DNA of 64,000 nucleotides from Prosopocoilus inquinatus (GCA_036172665.1 JAYKNF010000027.1:434001-498000), one strand, 5' to 3'. Shown: positions 38,781 to 52,429, counted from the stretch's first letter. Notes: generated by a model from the letters alone, not told the origin. Program-made: numbers and translations.

Positions 38781-40081
38781 CTAATGCGTGTTGTTTAATT
38801 TAAATCTATTTCCAGCTTCTGCTGCGTCCGATAATTTCGTATCTCACATCAGAGTTACTGGAGTCCATCCAAACGTCAAATAACATGATAGATGAGTAAG
38901 GATCGATTAGATACATCACAGGAACAACGCTAATACGTGTTGTTTCGTTTGAAACTATTTCCAGCTTCTGCTGCGTCCGATAATTTCGTATCTCACATCA
39001 GAGTTACTGGAGTCCATCCAAACGTCAAATAACATGATAGATAAGTAAGGATTGATTAGATACATCACAGGAACAACGCTAATATGTGTTGTTTCGTTTA
39101 AAACTATTTCCAGCTCCTGCTGCATCCAAAACTTCGTATCTCACATCAGAGTTACTAGAGTCCATCGAAACGTCAAATAACATGATAGATGAGTAAGGAT
39201 CGATTAGATACATCACAGGAACAACGCTAATGCGTGTTGTTTAATTTAAATCTATTTCCAGCTTCTGCTGCGTCCGCTAATTTCGTATCTCACATCAGAG
39301 TTACTGGAGTCCATCCAAACGTCAAATAACATGATAGATGAGTAAGGATCGATTAGATACATCACAGGAACAACGCTAATGCGTGTTGTTTCGTTTAAAA
39401 CTATTTCCAGATGCTGCTGCGTCCGAAAATTTCGTATCTCACATTAGAGTTACTGGAGTCCATCGAAACGTCAAATCACATAGTAGCTAAGTAAGGATCG
39501 ATTAGATACATCACAGGAACAACGCTAATACGTGTTGTTTCGTTCAAAACTATTTCCAGCTTCTGCTGCGTCCAAAAACTTTGTATCTCACATCAGAGTT
39601 ACTGGAGTCCATCCAAACGTAAAATAACATGATAGATGAGTAAGGATCGATTAGATACATCACAGGAACATCGCTAATGCGTGTTGTTTCGTTTAAAACT
39701 ATTTCCAGCTTCTGCTGCGTCCGAAAACATCGTATCTCACATCAGAGTTACTTGAGTCCATCGAAACTTCAAATAACATGTTAGATAAGTAAGGATCGAT
39801 TAGATACATCACAGGAACAACGCTAATGCGTGTTGTTTCGTTTAAAACTATTTCCAGCTTCTGCTGCGTCCGAAAATTTCGTATCTCACATCAGAGATAC
39901 TGGAGTCCATCCAAACGTCAAATAACATGATAGATGAGTAAGGATCGATTAGATACATCACAGGAACAACGCTAATACGTGTTGTTTCGTTTAAAACTAT
40001 TTCCAGCTCCTGCTGCGTCCAAAAACTTCGTATCTCACATCAGAGTTACTAGAGTCCATCGAAACGTCAAATAACATGATA
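38781..40081 (+). repeat. Satellite with GTTTAATTTAAATC pair and cassette copy 4
   Basis: The TTTAATTTAAATC monomers at 38781 and 39227 lie three units apart (446 bp, one base lost at 39079). Cassette copy 4 follows at 39376. Confidence 0.85.
39376..39822 (+). repeat. Three-monomer cassette, copy 4 of 5
   Basis: Same order as the other cassettes, 3,873 bp after copy 3. ACATCGCTAATGCG lies at about 39670. Confidence 0.8.
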
Positions 40082-40716
40082 GATGAGTAAGGATCGATTA
40101 GATACATCACAGGAACAACGCTAATGCGTGTTGTTTCATTTAAAACTATCTCCAGCTTCAGCTGCGTCCGAGAACTTCGTATCTCACATCAAAGTTACTG
40201 GAGTCCATCGAAACGCCAAATAACATGATAGATGAGTAAGGATCGATTAGATACATCACAGGAACAACGCTAATGCGTGTTGTTTCGTTTAAAACTATTT
40301 CCAGCTTCAGCTGCGTCCGAGAACTTCGTATCTCACATCAAAGTTACTGGAGTCCATCGAAACGCCAAATAACATGATAGATGAGTAAGGATCGATTAGA
40401 TACATCACAGGAACAACGCTAATGCGTGTTGTTTCATTTAAAACTATTTCCAGCTTCTGCTGCGTCCGAAAACTTCGTATCTCACATCAGAGCTACTGGA
40501 GTCCATCGAAACGCCAAATAACATGATAGATGAGTAAGGGTCGATTAGATACATCACAGGAACAACGCTAATACGTGTTGTTTCATTTAAAACTATTTCC
40601 AGCTTCAGCTGCGTCCGAGAACTTCGTATCTCACATCAAAGTTACTGGAGTCCATCGAAACGCCAAATAACATGATAGATGAGTAAGGATCGATTAGATA
40701 CATCACAGGAACAACG

Positions 40717-41163
40717 CTAATGCGTGTTGTTTCGTTTAAAACTATTTCCAGCTTCAGCTGCGTCCGAGAACTTCGTATCTCACATCAAAGTTACTGGAGT
40801 CCATCGAAACGCCAAATAACATGATAGATGAGTAAGGATCGTTTAGATACATCACGGGAACAACGCTAATACGTGTTGTTTCGTTCAAAACTATTTCCAG
40901 CTTCTACTGCGTCCGAGAACTTTGTATTTCTCATCAGAGTTACTGGAGTCCGTCCAAACGTCAAATAACATGATAGATGAGTAAGGATCGATTAGTTACA
41001 TCACAGGAACAACGCTAATATGTGTTGTTTCGTTTAAAACTATTTCCAGCTGCTGCTGCGTCCGAAAATTTCGTATCTCACATTAGAGTTACTGGAGTCC
41101 ATCGAAACGTCAAATAACATAGTAGCTAAGTAAGGATCGATTAGATACATCACAGGAACAACG
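40717..41163 (+). repeat. Three-monomer block repeated at 42641 and 47547
   Basis: Carries CTTCAGCTGCG, then CTTCTACTGCG with a CTCATCAGAG stretch, then TATGTG with CTGCTGCTGCG. The copy at 42641-43087 is 1,924 bp on (13 monomers minus 13 bp); the copy at 47547 lies within the 6,830-bp duplicate. Confidence 0.85.
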
Positions 41164-41908
41164 CTAATACGTGTTGTTTCGTTCAAAACTATTTCCAGCT
41201 TCTGCTGCGTCCAAAAACTTTGTATCTCACATCAGAGTTACTGGAGTCCATCCAAACGTCAAATAACATGATAGATGAGTAAGGATCGATTAGATACATC
41301 ACAGGAACAACGCTAATACGTGTTGTTTCGTTTAAAACTATTTCCAGCTTCTGCTGCGTCCGAAAACGTCGTATCTCACATCAGAGTTACTGGAGTGCAT
41401 CGAAACGTCAAATAACATGATAGATAAGTAAGGATCGATTAGATACAGCACAGGAACAACGCTAATACGTGTTGTTTCGTTTAAAACTATTTCTAGCTAA
41501 TGCTGCGTCCAAAAACTTTGTATCTCACATCAGACTTACTGGAGTCCATCCAAACGTCAAATAACATGTTAGATAAGTAAGGATCGTTTAGATACATCAC
41601 AGGAACAACGCTAATACGTGTTATTTCGTTCAAAATTATTTCCAGCTTCTGCTGCGTCCGATAACTTTGTATCTCACATCAGAGTTACTGGAGTCCGTCC
41701 AAACGGCAAATAACATGATAGATGAGTAAGGATCGATTAGATACATAACAGGAACAACGCTAATATGTGTTGTTTCGTTTAAAACTATTTCCAGGTGCTG
41801 CTGCGTCCGAAAACGTCGTATCTCACATCAGAGTTACTGGAGTCCATCGAAACGCCAAATAACATGATAGATGAGTAAGGATCGATTAGATACATCACAG
41901 GAACAACG

Positions 41909-42044
41909 CTAATGCGTGTTGTTTCGTTTAAAACTATTTCCAGCTTCTGCTGCTTCCGAGAACTTCGTATCTCACGTCTCCATCCAAACGTCAAATAACA
42001 TGATAGATAAGTAAGGATCGATTAGATACATCACAGGAACAACG
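41909..42044 (+). repeat. 136-bp monomer, 13-bp deletion
   Basis: CACGTCTCCATCC lacks 13 bp (AGGGTTACTGGAG) found in related CACGTCAGGG monomers. A GTC lies at each edge of the missing stretch. Confidence 0.95.
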
Positions 42045-42508
42045 CTAATGCGTGTTGTTTCGCTTAAAACTATTTCCAGCTTCTGCTGCGTCCGATAATT
42101 TCGTTTCTCACATTAGAGTTACTGGAGTCCATCGAAACGCCAAATAACATGATAGATGAGTAAGGATCGATTAGATACATCACAGGAACAACGCTAATAC
42201 GTGTTGTTTCATTTAAAACTATTTCCAGCTTCAGCTGCGTCCGAGAACTTCGTATGTCACATCAAAGTTACTGGAGTCCATCGAAACGCCAAATAATATG
42301 ATAGATGAGTAAGGATCGATTAGATACATCACAGGAACAACGCTAATGCGTGTTGTTTCATTTAAAACTATTTCCAGCTTCTGCTGCGTCCGAAAACTTC
42401 GTATCTCACATCAGAGCTACTGGAGTCCATCGAAACGCCAAATAACATGATAGATGAGTAAGGATCGATTAGATACATCACAGGAACAACGCTAATACGT
42501 GTTGTTTC

Positions 42509-45471
42509 ATTTAAAACTATTTCCAGCTTCAGCTGCGTCCGAGAACTTCGTATCTCACATCAAAGTTACTGGAGTCTATCGAAACGCCAAATAACATGAT
42601 AGATGAGTAAGGATCGATTAGATACATCACAGGAACAACGCTAATGCGTGTTGTTTCGTTTAAAACTATTTCCAGCTTCAGCTGCGTCCGAGAACTTCGT
42701 ATCTCACATCAAAGTTACTGGAGTCCATCGAAACGCCAAATAACATGATAGATGAGTAAGGATCGTTTAGATACATCACAGGAACAACGCTAATACGTGT
42801 TGTTTCGTTCAAAACTATTTCCAGCTTCTACTGCGTCCGAGAACTTTGTATCTCTCATCAGAGTTACTGGAGTCCGTCCAAACGTCAAATAACATGATAG
42901 ATGAGTAAGGATTGATTAGTTACATCACAGGAACAACGCTAATATGTGTTGTTTCGTTTAAAACTATTTCCAGCTGCTGCTGCGTCCGAAAATTTCGTAT
43001 CTCACATTAGAGTTACTGGAGTCCATCGAAACGTCAAATAACATAGTAGCTAAGTAAGGATCGATTAGATACATCACAGGAACAACGCTAATACGTGTTG
43101 TTTCATTTCAAACTATTTCCAGCTTCAGCTGCGTCCGAGAACTTCGTATCTCACATCAAAGTTACTGGAGTCCATCGAAACGCCAAATAACATGATAGAT
43201 GAGTAAGGATCGATTAGATACATCACAGGAACAACGCTAATGCGTGTTGTTTCGTTTAAAACTATTTCCAGCTTCAGCTGCGTCCGAGAACTTCGTATCT
43301 CACTTCAGAGTTACTGGAGCCCATCCAAACGTCAAATAACATGATAGATGAGTAAGGATCGATTAGATACATCCCAGGAACAACGCTAATACGTGTTGTT
43401 TCGTTTAAAACTATTTCCAGCTTCTGCTGCGTCCGAAAACGTCGTATCTCACATCAAAATTACTGGAGTCCATCGAAACGTCAAATAACATAGTAGCTAA
43501 GTAAGGATCGATTAGATATATCACAGGAACAACGCTAATACGTGTTGCTTCGTTTAAAACTATTTCCAGCTCCTGCTGCGCCCAAAAACTTTGTATCTCA
43601 CATCAGAGTTACTGGAGTCCATCCAAACGTCAAATAACATGTTAGAAAGGTAAGGATCGTTTAGATACATCACAGGAACAACGCTAATATGTGTTGTTTC
43701 GTTTAAAACTATTTCCAGCTTCTGCTGCGTCCGAAAATTTCGTATCTCACATTAGAGTTACTGGAGTCCATCGAAACGTCAAATAACATACTAGCTAAGT
43801 AAGGATCGATTAGATATATCACAGGAACAACGCTAATACGTGTTGTTTCGTTCAAAACTATTTCCAGCTTCTGCTGCGTCCAAAAAATTTGTATCTCACA
43901 TCAGAGATACTGGAGTCCATCCAAACGTAAAATAACATGATAGATGAGTAAGGATCGATTAGATACATCACAGGAACATCGCTAATGCGTGTTGTTTCGT
44001 TTAAAACTATTTCCAGCTTCTGCTGCGTCCGAAAACATCGTATCTCACATCAGAGTTACTTGAGTCCATCGAAACGTCAAATAACATGTTAGATAAGTAA
44101 GGATCGATTAGATACAGCAAAGGAACAACGCTAATACGTGTTGTTTCGTTTAAAACTATTTCCAGCTCCTGCTGCGTCCAAGAACTTTGTATCTCACATC
44201 AGACTTACTGGAGTCCTTCCAAACGTCAAATAACATGTTAGATAAGTAAGGATCGTTTAGATACATCACAGGAACAACGCTAATACGTGTTGTTTCGTTC
44301 AAAACTATTTCCAGCTTCTGCTGCGTCCGAGAACTTTGTATCTCACATCAGAGTTACTGGAGTCCATCCAAACATCAAATAACATGATAGATGAGTAAGG
44401 ATCGATTAGATACATCACAGGAATAACGCAAATACGTGTTGTTTCGTTTAAAACTATTTCCAGCTTCAGCTGCGTCCGAGAACTTCGTATCTCACTTCAG
44501 AGTTACTGGAGCCCATCCAAACGTCAAATAACATGATAGATGAGTAAGGATCGATTAGATACATCACAGGAACAACGCTAATACGTGTTGTTTCGTTTAA
44601 AACTATTTCCAGCTTCTGCTGCGTCCGAAAACGTCGTATCTCACATCAAAATTACTGGAGTCCATCGAAACGTCAAATAACATAGTAGCTAAGTAAGGAT
44701 CGATTAGATATATCACAGGAACAACGCTAATACGTGTTGTTTCGTTTAAAACTATTTCCAGCTTCTGCTGCGTCCGATAATTTCGTATCTCACATCAGAG
44801 TTACTGGAGTCCATCGAAACGTCAAATAACATAGTAGCTAAGTAAGGATCGATTAGATACATCACAGGAACAACGCTAATACGTGTTGCTTCATTTAAAA
44901 CTATTTCCAGCTTCTGCTGCGTCCGATAATTTCGTATCTCACATCAGAGTTACTGGAGTCCATCCAAACGCCAAATAACATGATAGATGAGTAAGGATCG
45001 ATTAGATACATCACAGGAACAACGCTAATACGTGTTGTTTCGTTTAAAACTATTTCCAGCTTCAGCTGCGTCCGAGAATTTCGTATCTCACTTCAGAGTT
45101 ACTGGAGCCCATCCAAACGTCAAATAACATAATAGATGAGTAAGGATCGATTAGATACATCACAGGAACAACGATAATACGTGTTGTTTCGTTTAAAACT
45201 ATTTCCAGCTTCTGCTGCGTCCGAAAACGTCGTATCTCACATCAGAGCTACTGGAGTCCATCGAAACGCCAAATAACATGATAGATGAGTAAGGATCGAT
45301 TAGATACAGCACAGGAACAACGCTAATACGTGTTGTTTCGTTTAAAACTATTTCCAGCTTCAGCTGCGTCCGAGAACATCGTATCTCACTTCAGAGTTAC
45401 TGGAGCCCATCCAAACGTCAAATAACATGATAGATGAGTAAGGATCGATTAGATACATCACAGGAACAACG
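42509..45471 (+). repeat. Mosaic satellite between the two 2.43-kb copies
   Basis: Ordinary units, including the block at 42641-43087, cassette copy 5 at 43684 and several TTGCTTCG/CTGCGCCC monomers. No gene or insertion is seen. Confidence 0.85.
43684..44130 (+). repeat. Three-monomer cassette, copy 5 of 5
   Basis: Same order. The first unit has CTTCTGCTG instead of CTGCTGCTG and ACTAGCTAAG instead of AGTAGCTAAG. It is followed, as after 15407, by a monomer introduced by CAGCAAAGGAAC (44130). Confidence 0.75.
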
Positions 45472-45758
45472 CTAATACCTGTTGTTTCATTTAGAACTAT
45501 TTCCAGCTTCTGCTGCGTCCGATAATTTCGTATCTCACATCAGAGTTACTTGAGTCCATCCAAACGTCAAATAATGATAGATGAGTAAGGATCGATTAGA
45601 TACATCACAGGAACAACGCTAATGCGTGTTGTTTCGTTTAAAACTATTTCCAGCTTCGGCTGCGTCCGAGAACTTCGTATCTCACTTCAGAGTTACTGGA
45701 GCCCATACAAACGTCAAATAACATAATAGTATCGATTAGATACATCACAGGAACAACG
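45472..45758 (+). repeat. Adjacent shortened monomers (147 and 140 bp)
   Basis: 45472-45618 lacks two bases (AAATAATGATAG). 45619-45758 lacks nine bases between ACATAATAG and TATCGATTAG, removing the GATGAGTAAGG region. Confidence 0.93.
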
Positions 45759-46192
45759 CTAATACGTGTTGCTTCGTTTAAAACTATTTCCAGCTCCTGC
45801 TGCGCCCAAAAACTTTGTATCTCACATCAGAGTTACTGGAGTCCATCGAAACGTCAAATAACATAGTAGTTAAGTAAGGATCGATTAGATACATCACAGG
45901 AACAACGCTAATACGTGTTGTTTCATTTAAAACTATTTCCAGCTCCTGCTGCGTCCGAAAATTTCGTATCTCACATCAGAGTTACTGGAGTCCATCGAAA
46001 CGTCAAATAACATAGTAGTTAAGTAAGGATCGATTAGATACATCACAGGAACAACACTAATACGTGTTGTTTCGTTCAAAACTATTTCCAGCTTCTGCTG
46101 CGTCCGAAAACGTCGTATCTCACATCAGAGCTACTGGAGTCCATCGAAACGCCAAATAACATGATAGATGAGTAAGGATCGATTAGATACAG
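45759..46192 (+). repeat. Ordinary satellite
   Basis: Three 149-bp units with AGTAGTTAAG and CTGCGCCC or CTCCTGCTGCG markers. Nothing else is seen. Confidence 0.85.
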
Positions 46193-46967
46193 CACAGGAA
46201 CAACGCTAATACGTGTTGTTTCTTTTAAAACTATTTCCAGCTTCAGCTGCGTCCGAGAATTTCGTATCTCACTTCAGAGTTACTGGAGCCCATCCAAACG
46301 TCAAATAACATAATAGATGAGTAAGGATCGATTAGATACATCACAGGAACAACGCTAATACGTGTTGCTTCGTTTAAAACTATTTCCAGCTTCTGCTGCG
46401 TCCGAGAACTTCGTATCTCACATCAGGGTTACTGGAGTCCATCCAAACGTCAAATGACATGATAGATAAGTAAGGATCGATTAGATACATCACAGGAACA
46501 ACGCTAATGCGTGTTGTTTCGTTTAAAACTATTTCTAGCTTCAGATGCGTCCGAGAACTTCGTATCTCACATCAAAGTTACTGGAGTCCATCAAAACGCC
46601 AAATAACATGATAGATGAGTAAGGATCGATTAGATACATCACAGGAACAACGCTAATGCGTGTTGTTTCGTTTAAAACTATTTCCAGCTTCTGCTGCGTC
46701 CGAGAACTTCATATCTCACGTCAGGGTTACTGGAGTCCATCCAAACTTCAAATAACATGATAGATAAGTAAGGATCGATTAGATACATCACAGGAACAAC
46801 GCTAATGCGTGTTGTTTCGTTTAAAACTATTTCTAGCTTCAGCTGCGTCCGAGAACTTCGTAAATCACATCAAAGTTACTGGAGTCCATCGAAACGCCAA
46901 ATAACATGACAGATGAGTAAGGATCGATTAGATACATCACAGGAACAACGCTAATGCGTGTTGTTTC
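46193..46967 (+). repeat. 775-bp block, copy 1 of 3
   Basis: Order: TTCTTTTAAAAC; TTGCTTCG with CATCAGGGTTAC and AAATGACATG; CTTCAGATGCG; CTTCATATCTCACG with AAACTTC; CGTAAATCAC with ATGACAGATG. Copies are at 49309-50083 and, in part, 52914-53628. Confidence 0.92.
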
Positions 46968-49338
46968 ATTTAAAACTATTTCCAGCTTCAGCTGCGTCCG
47001 AGAACTTCGTATCTCACATCAAAGTTACTGGAGTCCATCGAAACGCCAAATAACATGATAGATGAGTAAGGATCGATTAGATACATCACAGGAACAACGC
47101 TAATGCGTGTTGTTTCGTTTAAAACTATTTCCAGCTTCAGCTGCGTCCGAGAACTTCGTATCTCACATCAAAGTTACTGGAGTCCATCGAAACGCCAAAT
47201 AACATGATAGATGAGTAAGGATCGATTAGATACATCACAGGAACAACGCTAATGCGTGTTGTTTCATTTAAAACTATTTCCAGCTTCTGCTGCGTCCGAA
47301 AACTTCGTATCTCACATCAGAGCTACTGGAGTCCATCGAAACGCCAAATAACATGATAGATGAGTAAGGGTCGATTAGATACATCACAGGAACAACGCTA
47401 ATACGTGTTGTTTCATTTAAAACTATTTCCAGCTTCAGCTGCGTCCGAGAACTTCGTATCTCACATCAAAGTTACTGGAGTCCATCGAAACGCCAAATAA
47501 CATGATAGATGAGTAAGGATCGATTAGATACATCACAGGAACAACGCTAATGCGTGTTGTTTCGTTTAAAACTATTTCCAGCTTCAGCTGCGTCCGAGAA
47601 CTTCGTATCTCACATCAAAGTTACTGGAGTCCATCGAAACGCCAAATAACATGATAGATGAGTAAGGATCGTTTAGATACATCACGGGAACAACGCTAAT
47701 ACGTGTTGTTTCGTTCAAAACTATTTCCAGCTTCTACTGCGTCCGAGAACTTTGTATCTCTCATCAGAGTTACTGGAGTCCGTCCAAACGTCAAATAACA
47801 TGATAGATGAGTAAGGATCGATTAGTTACATCACAGGAACAACGCTAATATGTGTTGTTTCGTTTAAAACTATTTCCAGCTGCTGCTGCGTCCGAAAATT
47901 TCGTATCTCACATTAGAGTTACTGGAGTCCATCGAAACGTCAAATAACATAGTAGCTAAGTAAGGATCGATTAGATACATCACAGGAACAACGCTAATAC
48001 GTGTTGTTTCGTTCAAAACTATTTCCAGCTTCTGCTGCGTCCAAAAACTTTGTATCTCACATCAGAGTTACTGGAGTCCATCCAAACGTCAAATAACATG
48101 ATAGATGAGTAAGGATCGATTAGATACATCACAGGAACAACGCTAATACGTGTTGTTTCGTTTAAAACTATTTCCAGCTTCTGCTGCGTCCGAAAACGTC
48201 GTATCTCACATCAGAGTTACTGGAGTGCATCGAAACGTCAAATAACATGATAGATAAGTAAGGATCGATTAGATACAGCACAGGAACAACGCTAATACGT
48301 GTTGTTTCGTTTAAAACTATTTCTAGCTAATGCTGCGTCCAAAAACTTTGTATCTCACATCAGACTTACTGGAGTCCATCCAAACGTCAAATAACATGTT
48401 AGATAAGTAAGGATCGTTTAGATACATCACAGGAACAACGCTAATACGTGTTATTTCGTTCAAAATTATTTCCAGCTTCTGCTGCGTCCGATAACTTTGT
48501 ATCTCACATCAGAGTTACTGGAGTCCGTCCAAACGGCAAATAACATGATAGATGAGTAAGGATCGATTAGATACATAACAGGAACAACGCTAATATGTGT
48601 TGTTTCGTTTAAAACTATTTCCAGGTGCTGCTGCGTCCGAAAACGTCGTATCTCACATCAGAGTTACTGGAGTCCATCGAAACGCCAAATAACATGATAG
48701 ATGAGTAAGGATCGATTAGATACATCACAGGAACAACGCTAATGCGTGTTGTTTCGTTTAAAACTATTTCCAGCTTCTGCTGCTTCCGAGAACTTCGTAT
48801 CTCACGTCTCCATCCAAACGTCAAATAACATGATAGATAAGTAAGGATCGATTAGATACATCACAGGAACAACGCTAATGCGTGTTGTTTCGCTTAAAAC
48901 TATTTCCAGCTTCTGCTGCGTCCGATAATTTCGTTTCTCACATTAGAGTTACTGGAGTCCATCGAAACGCCAAATAACATGATAGATGAGTAAGGATCGA
49001 TTAGATACATCACAGGAACAACGCTAATACGTGTTGTTTCATTTAAAACTATTTCCAGCTTCAGCTGCGTCCGAGAACTTCGTATGTCACATCAAAGTTA
49101 CTGGAGTCCATCGAAACGCCAAATAATATGATAGATGAGTAAGGATCGATTAGATACATCACAGGAACAACGCTAATGCGTGTTGTTTCATTTAAAACTA
49201 TTTCCAGCTTCTGCTGCGTCCGAAAACTTCGTATCTCACATCAGAGCTACTGGAGTCCATCGAAACGCCAAATAACATGATAGATGAGTAAGGATCGATT
49301 AGATACATCACAGGAACAACGCTAATACGTGTTGTTTC
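46912..49338 (+). repeat. 2.43-kb segment, copy 2 (offset 6,830 bp)
   Basis: Almost identical to 40082-42508 by eye. The offset of 6,830 bp is 46 monomers minus 24 bp, explained by the units of 136, 147 and 140 bp between. Homology stops at 49339, where TTCTTTTAAAAC replaces TTCATTTAAAAC. Confidence 0.95.
48739..48874 (+). repeat. 136-bp monomer, duplicate of 41909
   Basis: Same 13-bp deletion at exactly 6,830 bp, copied with the 2.43-kb segment. Confidence 0.95.
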
Positions 49339-50083
49339 TTTTAAAACTATTTCCAGCTTCAGCTGCGTCCGAGAATTTCGTATCTCACTTCAGAGTTACT
49401 GGAGCCCATCCAAACGTCAAATAACATAATAGATGAGTAAGGATCGATTAGATACATCACAGGAACAACGCTAATACGTGTTGCTTCGTTTAAAACTATT
49501 TCCAGCTTCTGCTGCGTCCGAGAACTTCGTATCTCACATCAGGGTTACTGGAGTCCATCCAAACGTCAAATGACATGATAGATAAGTAAGGATCGATTAG
49601 ATACATCACAGGAACAACGCTAATGCGTGTTGTTTCGTTTAAAACTATTTCTAGCTTCAGATGCGTCCGAGAACTTCGTATCTCACATCAAAGTTACTGG
49701 AGTCCATCAAAACGCCAAATAACATGATAGATGAGTAAGGATCGATTAGATACATCACAGGAACAACGCTAATGCGTGTTGTTTCGTTTAAAACTATTTC
49801 CAGCTTCTGCTGCGTCCGAGAACTTCATATCTCACGTCAGGGTTACTGGAGTCCATCCAAACTTCAAATAACATGATAGATAAGTAAGGATCGATTAGAT
49901 ACATCACAGGAACAACGCTAATGCGTGTTGTTTCGTTTAAAACTATTTCTAGCTTCAGCTGCGTCCGAGAACTTCGTAAATCACATCAAAGTTACTGGAG
50001 TCCATCGAAACGCCAAATAACATGACAGATGAGTAAGGATCGATTAGATACATCACAGGAACAACGCTAATGCGTGTTGTTTC
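49309..50083 (+). repeat. 775-bp block, copy 2 of 3
   Basis: Matches 46193-46967 at 3,116 bp (21 monomers minus the 13-bp deletion). It adjoins copy 2 of the 2.43-kb segment, so the two duplications share a breakpoint near 49309-49338. Confidence 0.92.
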
Positions 50084-50323
50084 GTTTAAAACTATTTCCA
50101 GCCTCTGCTGCGTCCGAGAACATTGTATCTCACATCAGAGTTACTGGAGTCCGTCCAAACGTCAAATAACATGATAGATGAGTAAGGATCGATTAGATAC
50201 AGCACAGGGACAACGCTAATACGTGTTGTTTCGTTTAAAACTATTTCCAGCTCCTGCTGCGTCCGAAAACGTCGTATCTCACATCAGAGTTACTGGAGTC
50301 CATCGAAACGTCAAATAACATGA

Positions 50324-51565
50324 TAGATAAGTAAGGATCGTTTAGATACATCACAGGAACAACGCTAATACGTGTTGTTTCGTTCAAAACTATTTCCAGC
50401 CTCTGCTGCGTCCGAGAACTTTGTATCTCACATCAGAGTTACTGGAGTCCGTCCAAACGCCAAATAACATGATAGATGAGTAAGGATCGATTAGATACAT
50501 CACAGGAACAACGCTGATACGTGTTGTTTCGTTCAAAACTATTTCCAGCTTCTGCGGCGTCCAAAAACTTTGTATCTCACATCAGAGTTACTGGAGTCCA
50601 TCCAAACGTCAAATAACATGATAGATAAGTAAGGATCGATTAGATACATCACAGGAACAACGCTAGTGCGTGTTGTTTCGTTTAAAACTATTTCCAGCTT
50701 CTGCTGCGTCCGAAAATTTCGTTTCTCACATTAGAGTTACTGGAGTCCATCGAAACGTCAAATAACATGATAGAAGAGTAAAGATCGATTAGATACATCA
50801 CAGGAACAACGCTAATACGTGTTGTCTCGGCCAAAACTATTTCCAGCTTCTGCTGCGTCCGAGAACTTCGTATTTCACATCAGGGATACTGGAGTCCACC
50901 GTAACGTCAAATAACATGATAGATAAGTAAGGATCGATTAGATACATCACAGGAAAAACGCTAGCACGTGTTGTTACGTTCAAAATTATTTCCAGCTTCT
51001 GCTGCGTCCGAGAACTTCGTATCTCACATCAGAGATACTGGAGTCCATCGTAACGTCAAATAACATGATAGATGAGTAAGGATCGATTAGATACATCACA
51101 GGAACAACGCTGATGCGTGTTGTTTCGTTTAAAACTATATCCGGCTTCTGCTGCGTCCGAAAACGTCGTATCTCACATCAGAGCTACTGGAGTCCATCGA
51201 AACGCCAAAAACATGATAAATGAGTAAGGATCGATTAGATACATCACAGGAACAACGCTAATATGTGTTGTTTCGTTCAAAACTATTTCCAGCTCCTGCT
51301 GAGTCAGAGAAATTCGTATCTCACTTCCGAGATACTGGAGTCCGTTGAAACCTCAAATAACATGATAGATAAGTAAGAATCGATTAGATACATCACAGGA
51401 ACAGCGCTAGCACGTGTTGTTACGTCCAAAATTATTTCCAGCTTCTGCTGCGTCCGAGAACTTCGTATCTCACTTCGGAGTTACTGGAGTCCGTTGAAAC
51501 GTCAAATGACATGATAGATAAGTAAGGATCGATTAGATACATCACAGGAACAACGCTAATACGTG
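50324..51565 (+). repeat. 1.24-kb transition segment, copy 1 (offset 4,321 bp)
   Basis: Carries new variants not seen to its left: CCTCTGCTGCG with GAACTTTG, CTGCGGCG, GCTAGTGCG, AGAAGAGTAAAG, GTCTCGGCC, CGTAACG, GCTAGCACG with TTACGTTC, TATATCCGGC and GCTGAGTCAGAG. Copy 2 is 54645-55886, exactly 29 monomers on. The two edges were found by mismatch at 50323/54644 and 51566/55887. Confidence 0.92.
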
Positions 51566-51812
51566 TTGTTTCGTTTAAAACTATTTCCAGCCTCTGCTGC
51601 GTCCGAGAACTTTGTATCTCACATCAGAGTTACTGGAGTCCGTCCAAACGCCAAATAACATGATAGATGAGTAAGGATAGATTAGATACATCACAGGAAC
51701 AACGCTAATACGTGTTGTTTCGTTCAAAACTATTTCCAGCTTCTGCGGCGTCCAAAAACTTTGTATCTCACATCAGACTTACTGGAGTCAATCCAAACGT
51801 CAAATAACATGT

Positions 51813-52429
51813 TAGATAAGTAAGGATCGTTTAGATACATCACAGGAACAACGCTAATACGTGTTGTTTCGTTCAAAACTATTTCCAGCCTCTGCTGCGT
51901 CCGAGAACTTTGTATCTCACATCAGAGTTACTGGAGTCCGTCCAAACGCCAAATAACATGATAGATGAGTAAGGATAGATTAGATACATCACAGGAACAA
52001 CGCTGATACGTGTTGTTTCGTTCAAAACTATTTCCAGCTTCTGCGGCGTCCAAAAACTTTGTATCTCACATCAGAGTTACTGGAGTCCATCCAAACGTCA
52101 AATAACATGATAGATAAGTAAGGGTCGATTAGATACATCACAGGAACAACGCTAGTGCGTGTTGTTTCGTTTAAAACTATTTCCAGCTTCTGCTGCGTCC
52201 GAAAATTTCGTTTCACACATTAGAGTTACTGGAGTCCATCGAAACGTCAAATAACATGATAGAAGAGTAAAGATCGATTAGATACATCACAGGAACAACG
52301 CTAATACGTGTTGTCTCGGCCAAAACTATTTCCAGCTTCTGCTGCGTCCGAGAACTTCGTATTTCACATCAGGGATACTGGAGTCCACCGTAACGTCAAA
52401 TAACATGATAGATAAGTAAAGATCGATTA
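51813..52429 (+). repeat. Partial third copy of the transition segment
   Basis: Matches 50324-50940 at 1,489 bp (ten monomers minus one base), then departs at TAAAGATCG and GCTAATGCTTG. Confidence 0.88.

Larger units (their letters stand above)
40082..42508 (+). repeat. 2.43-kb segment, copy 1 (offset 6,830 bp)
   Basis: Contains GAGTAAGGGTCG (about 40531), CATCACGGGAAC, TTATTTCGTTC, CCAGGTGCTGC (41793) and the 136-bp monomer at 41909. I noticed only two differences from copy 2: C at 40150 (CTATCTCC) and T in TATTTCTC near 40927. Confidence 0.95.
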
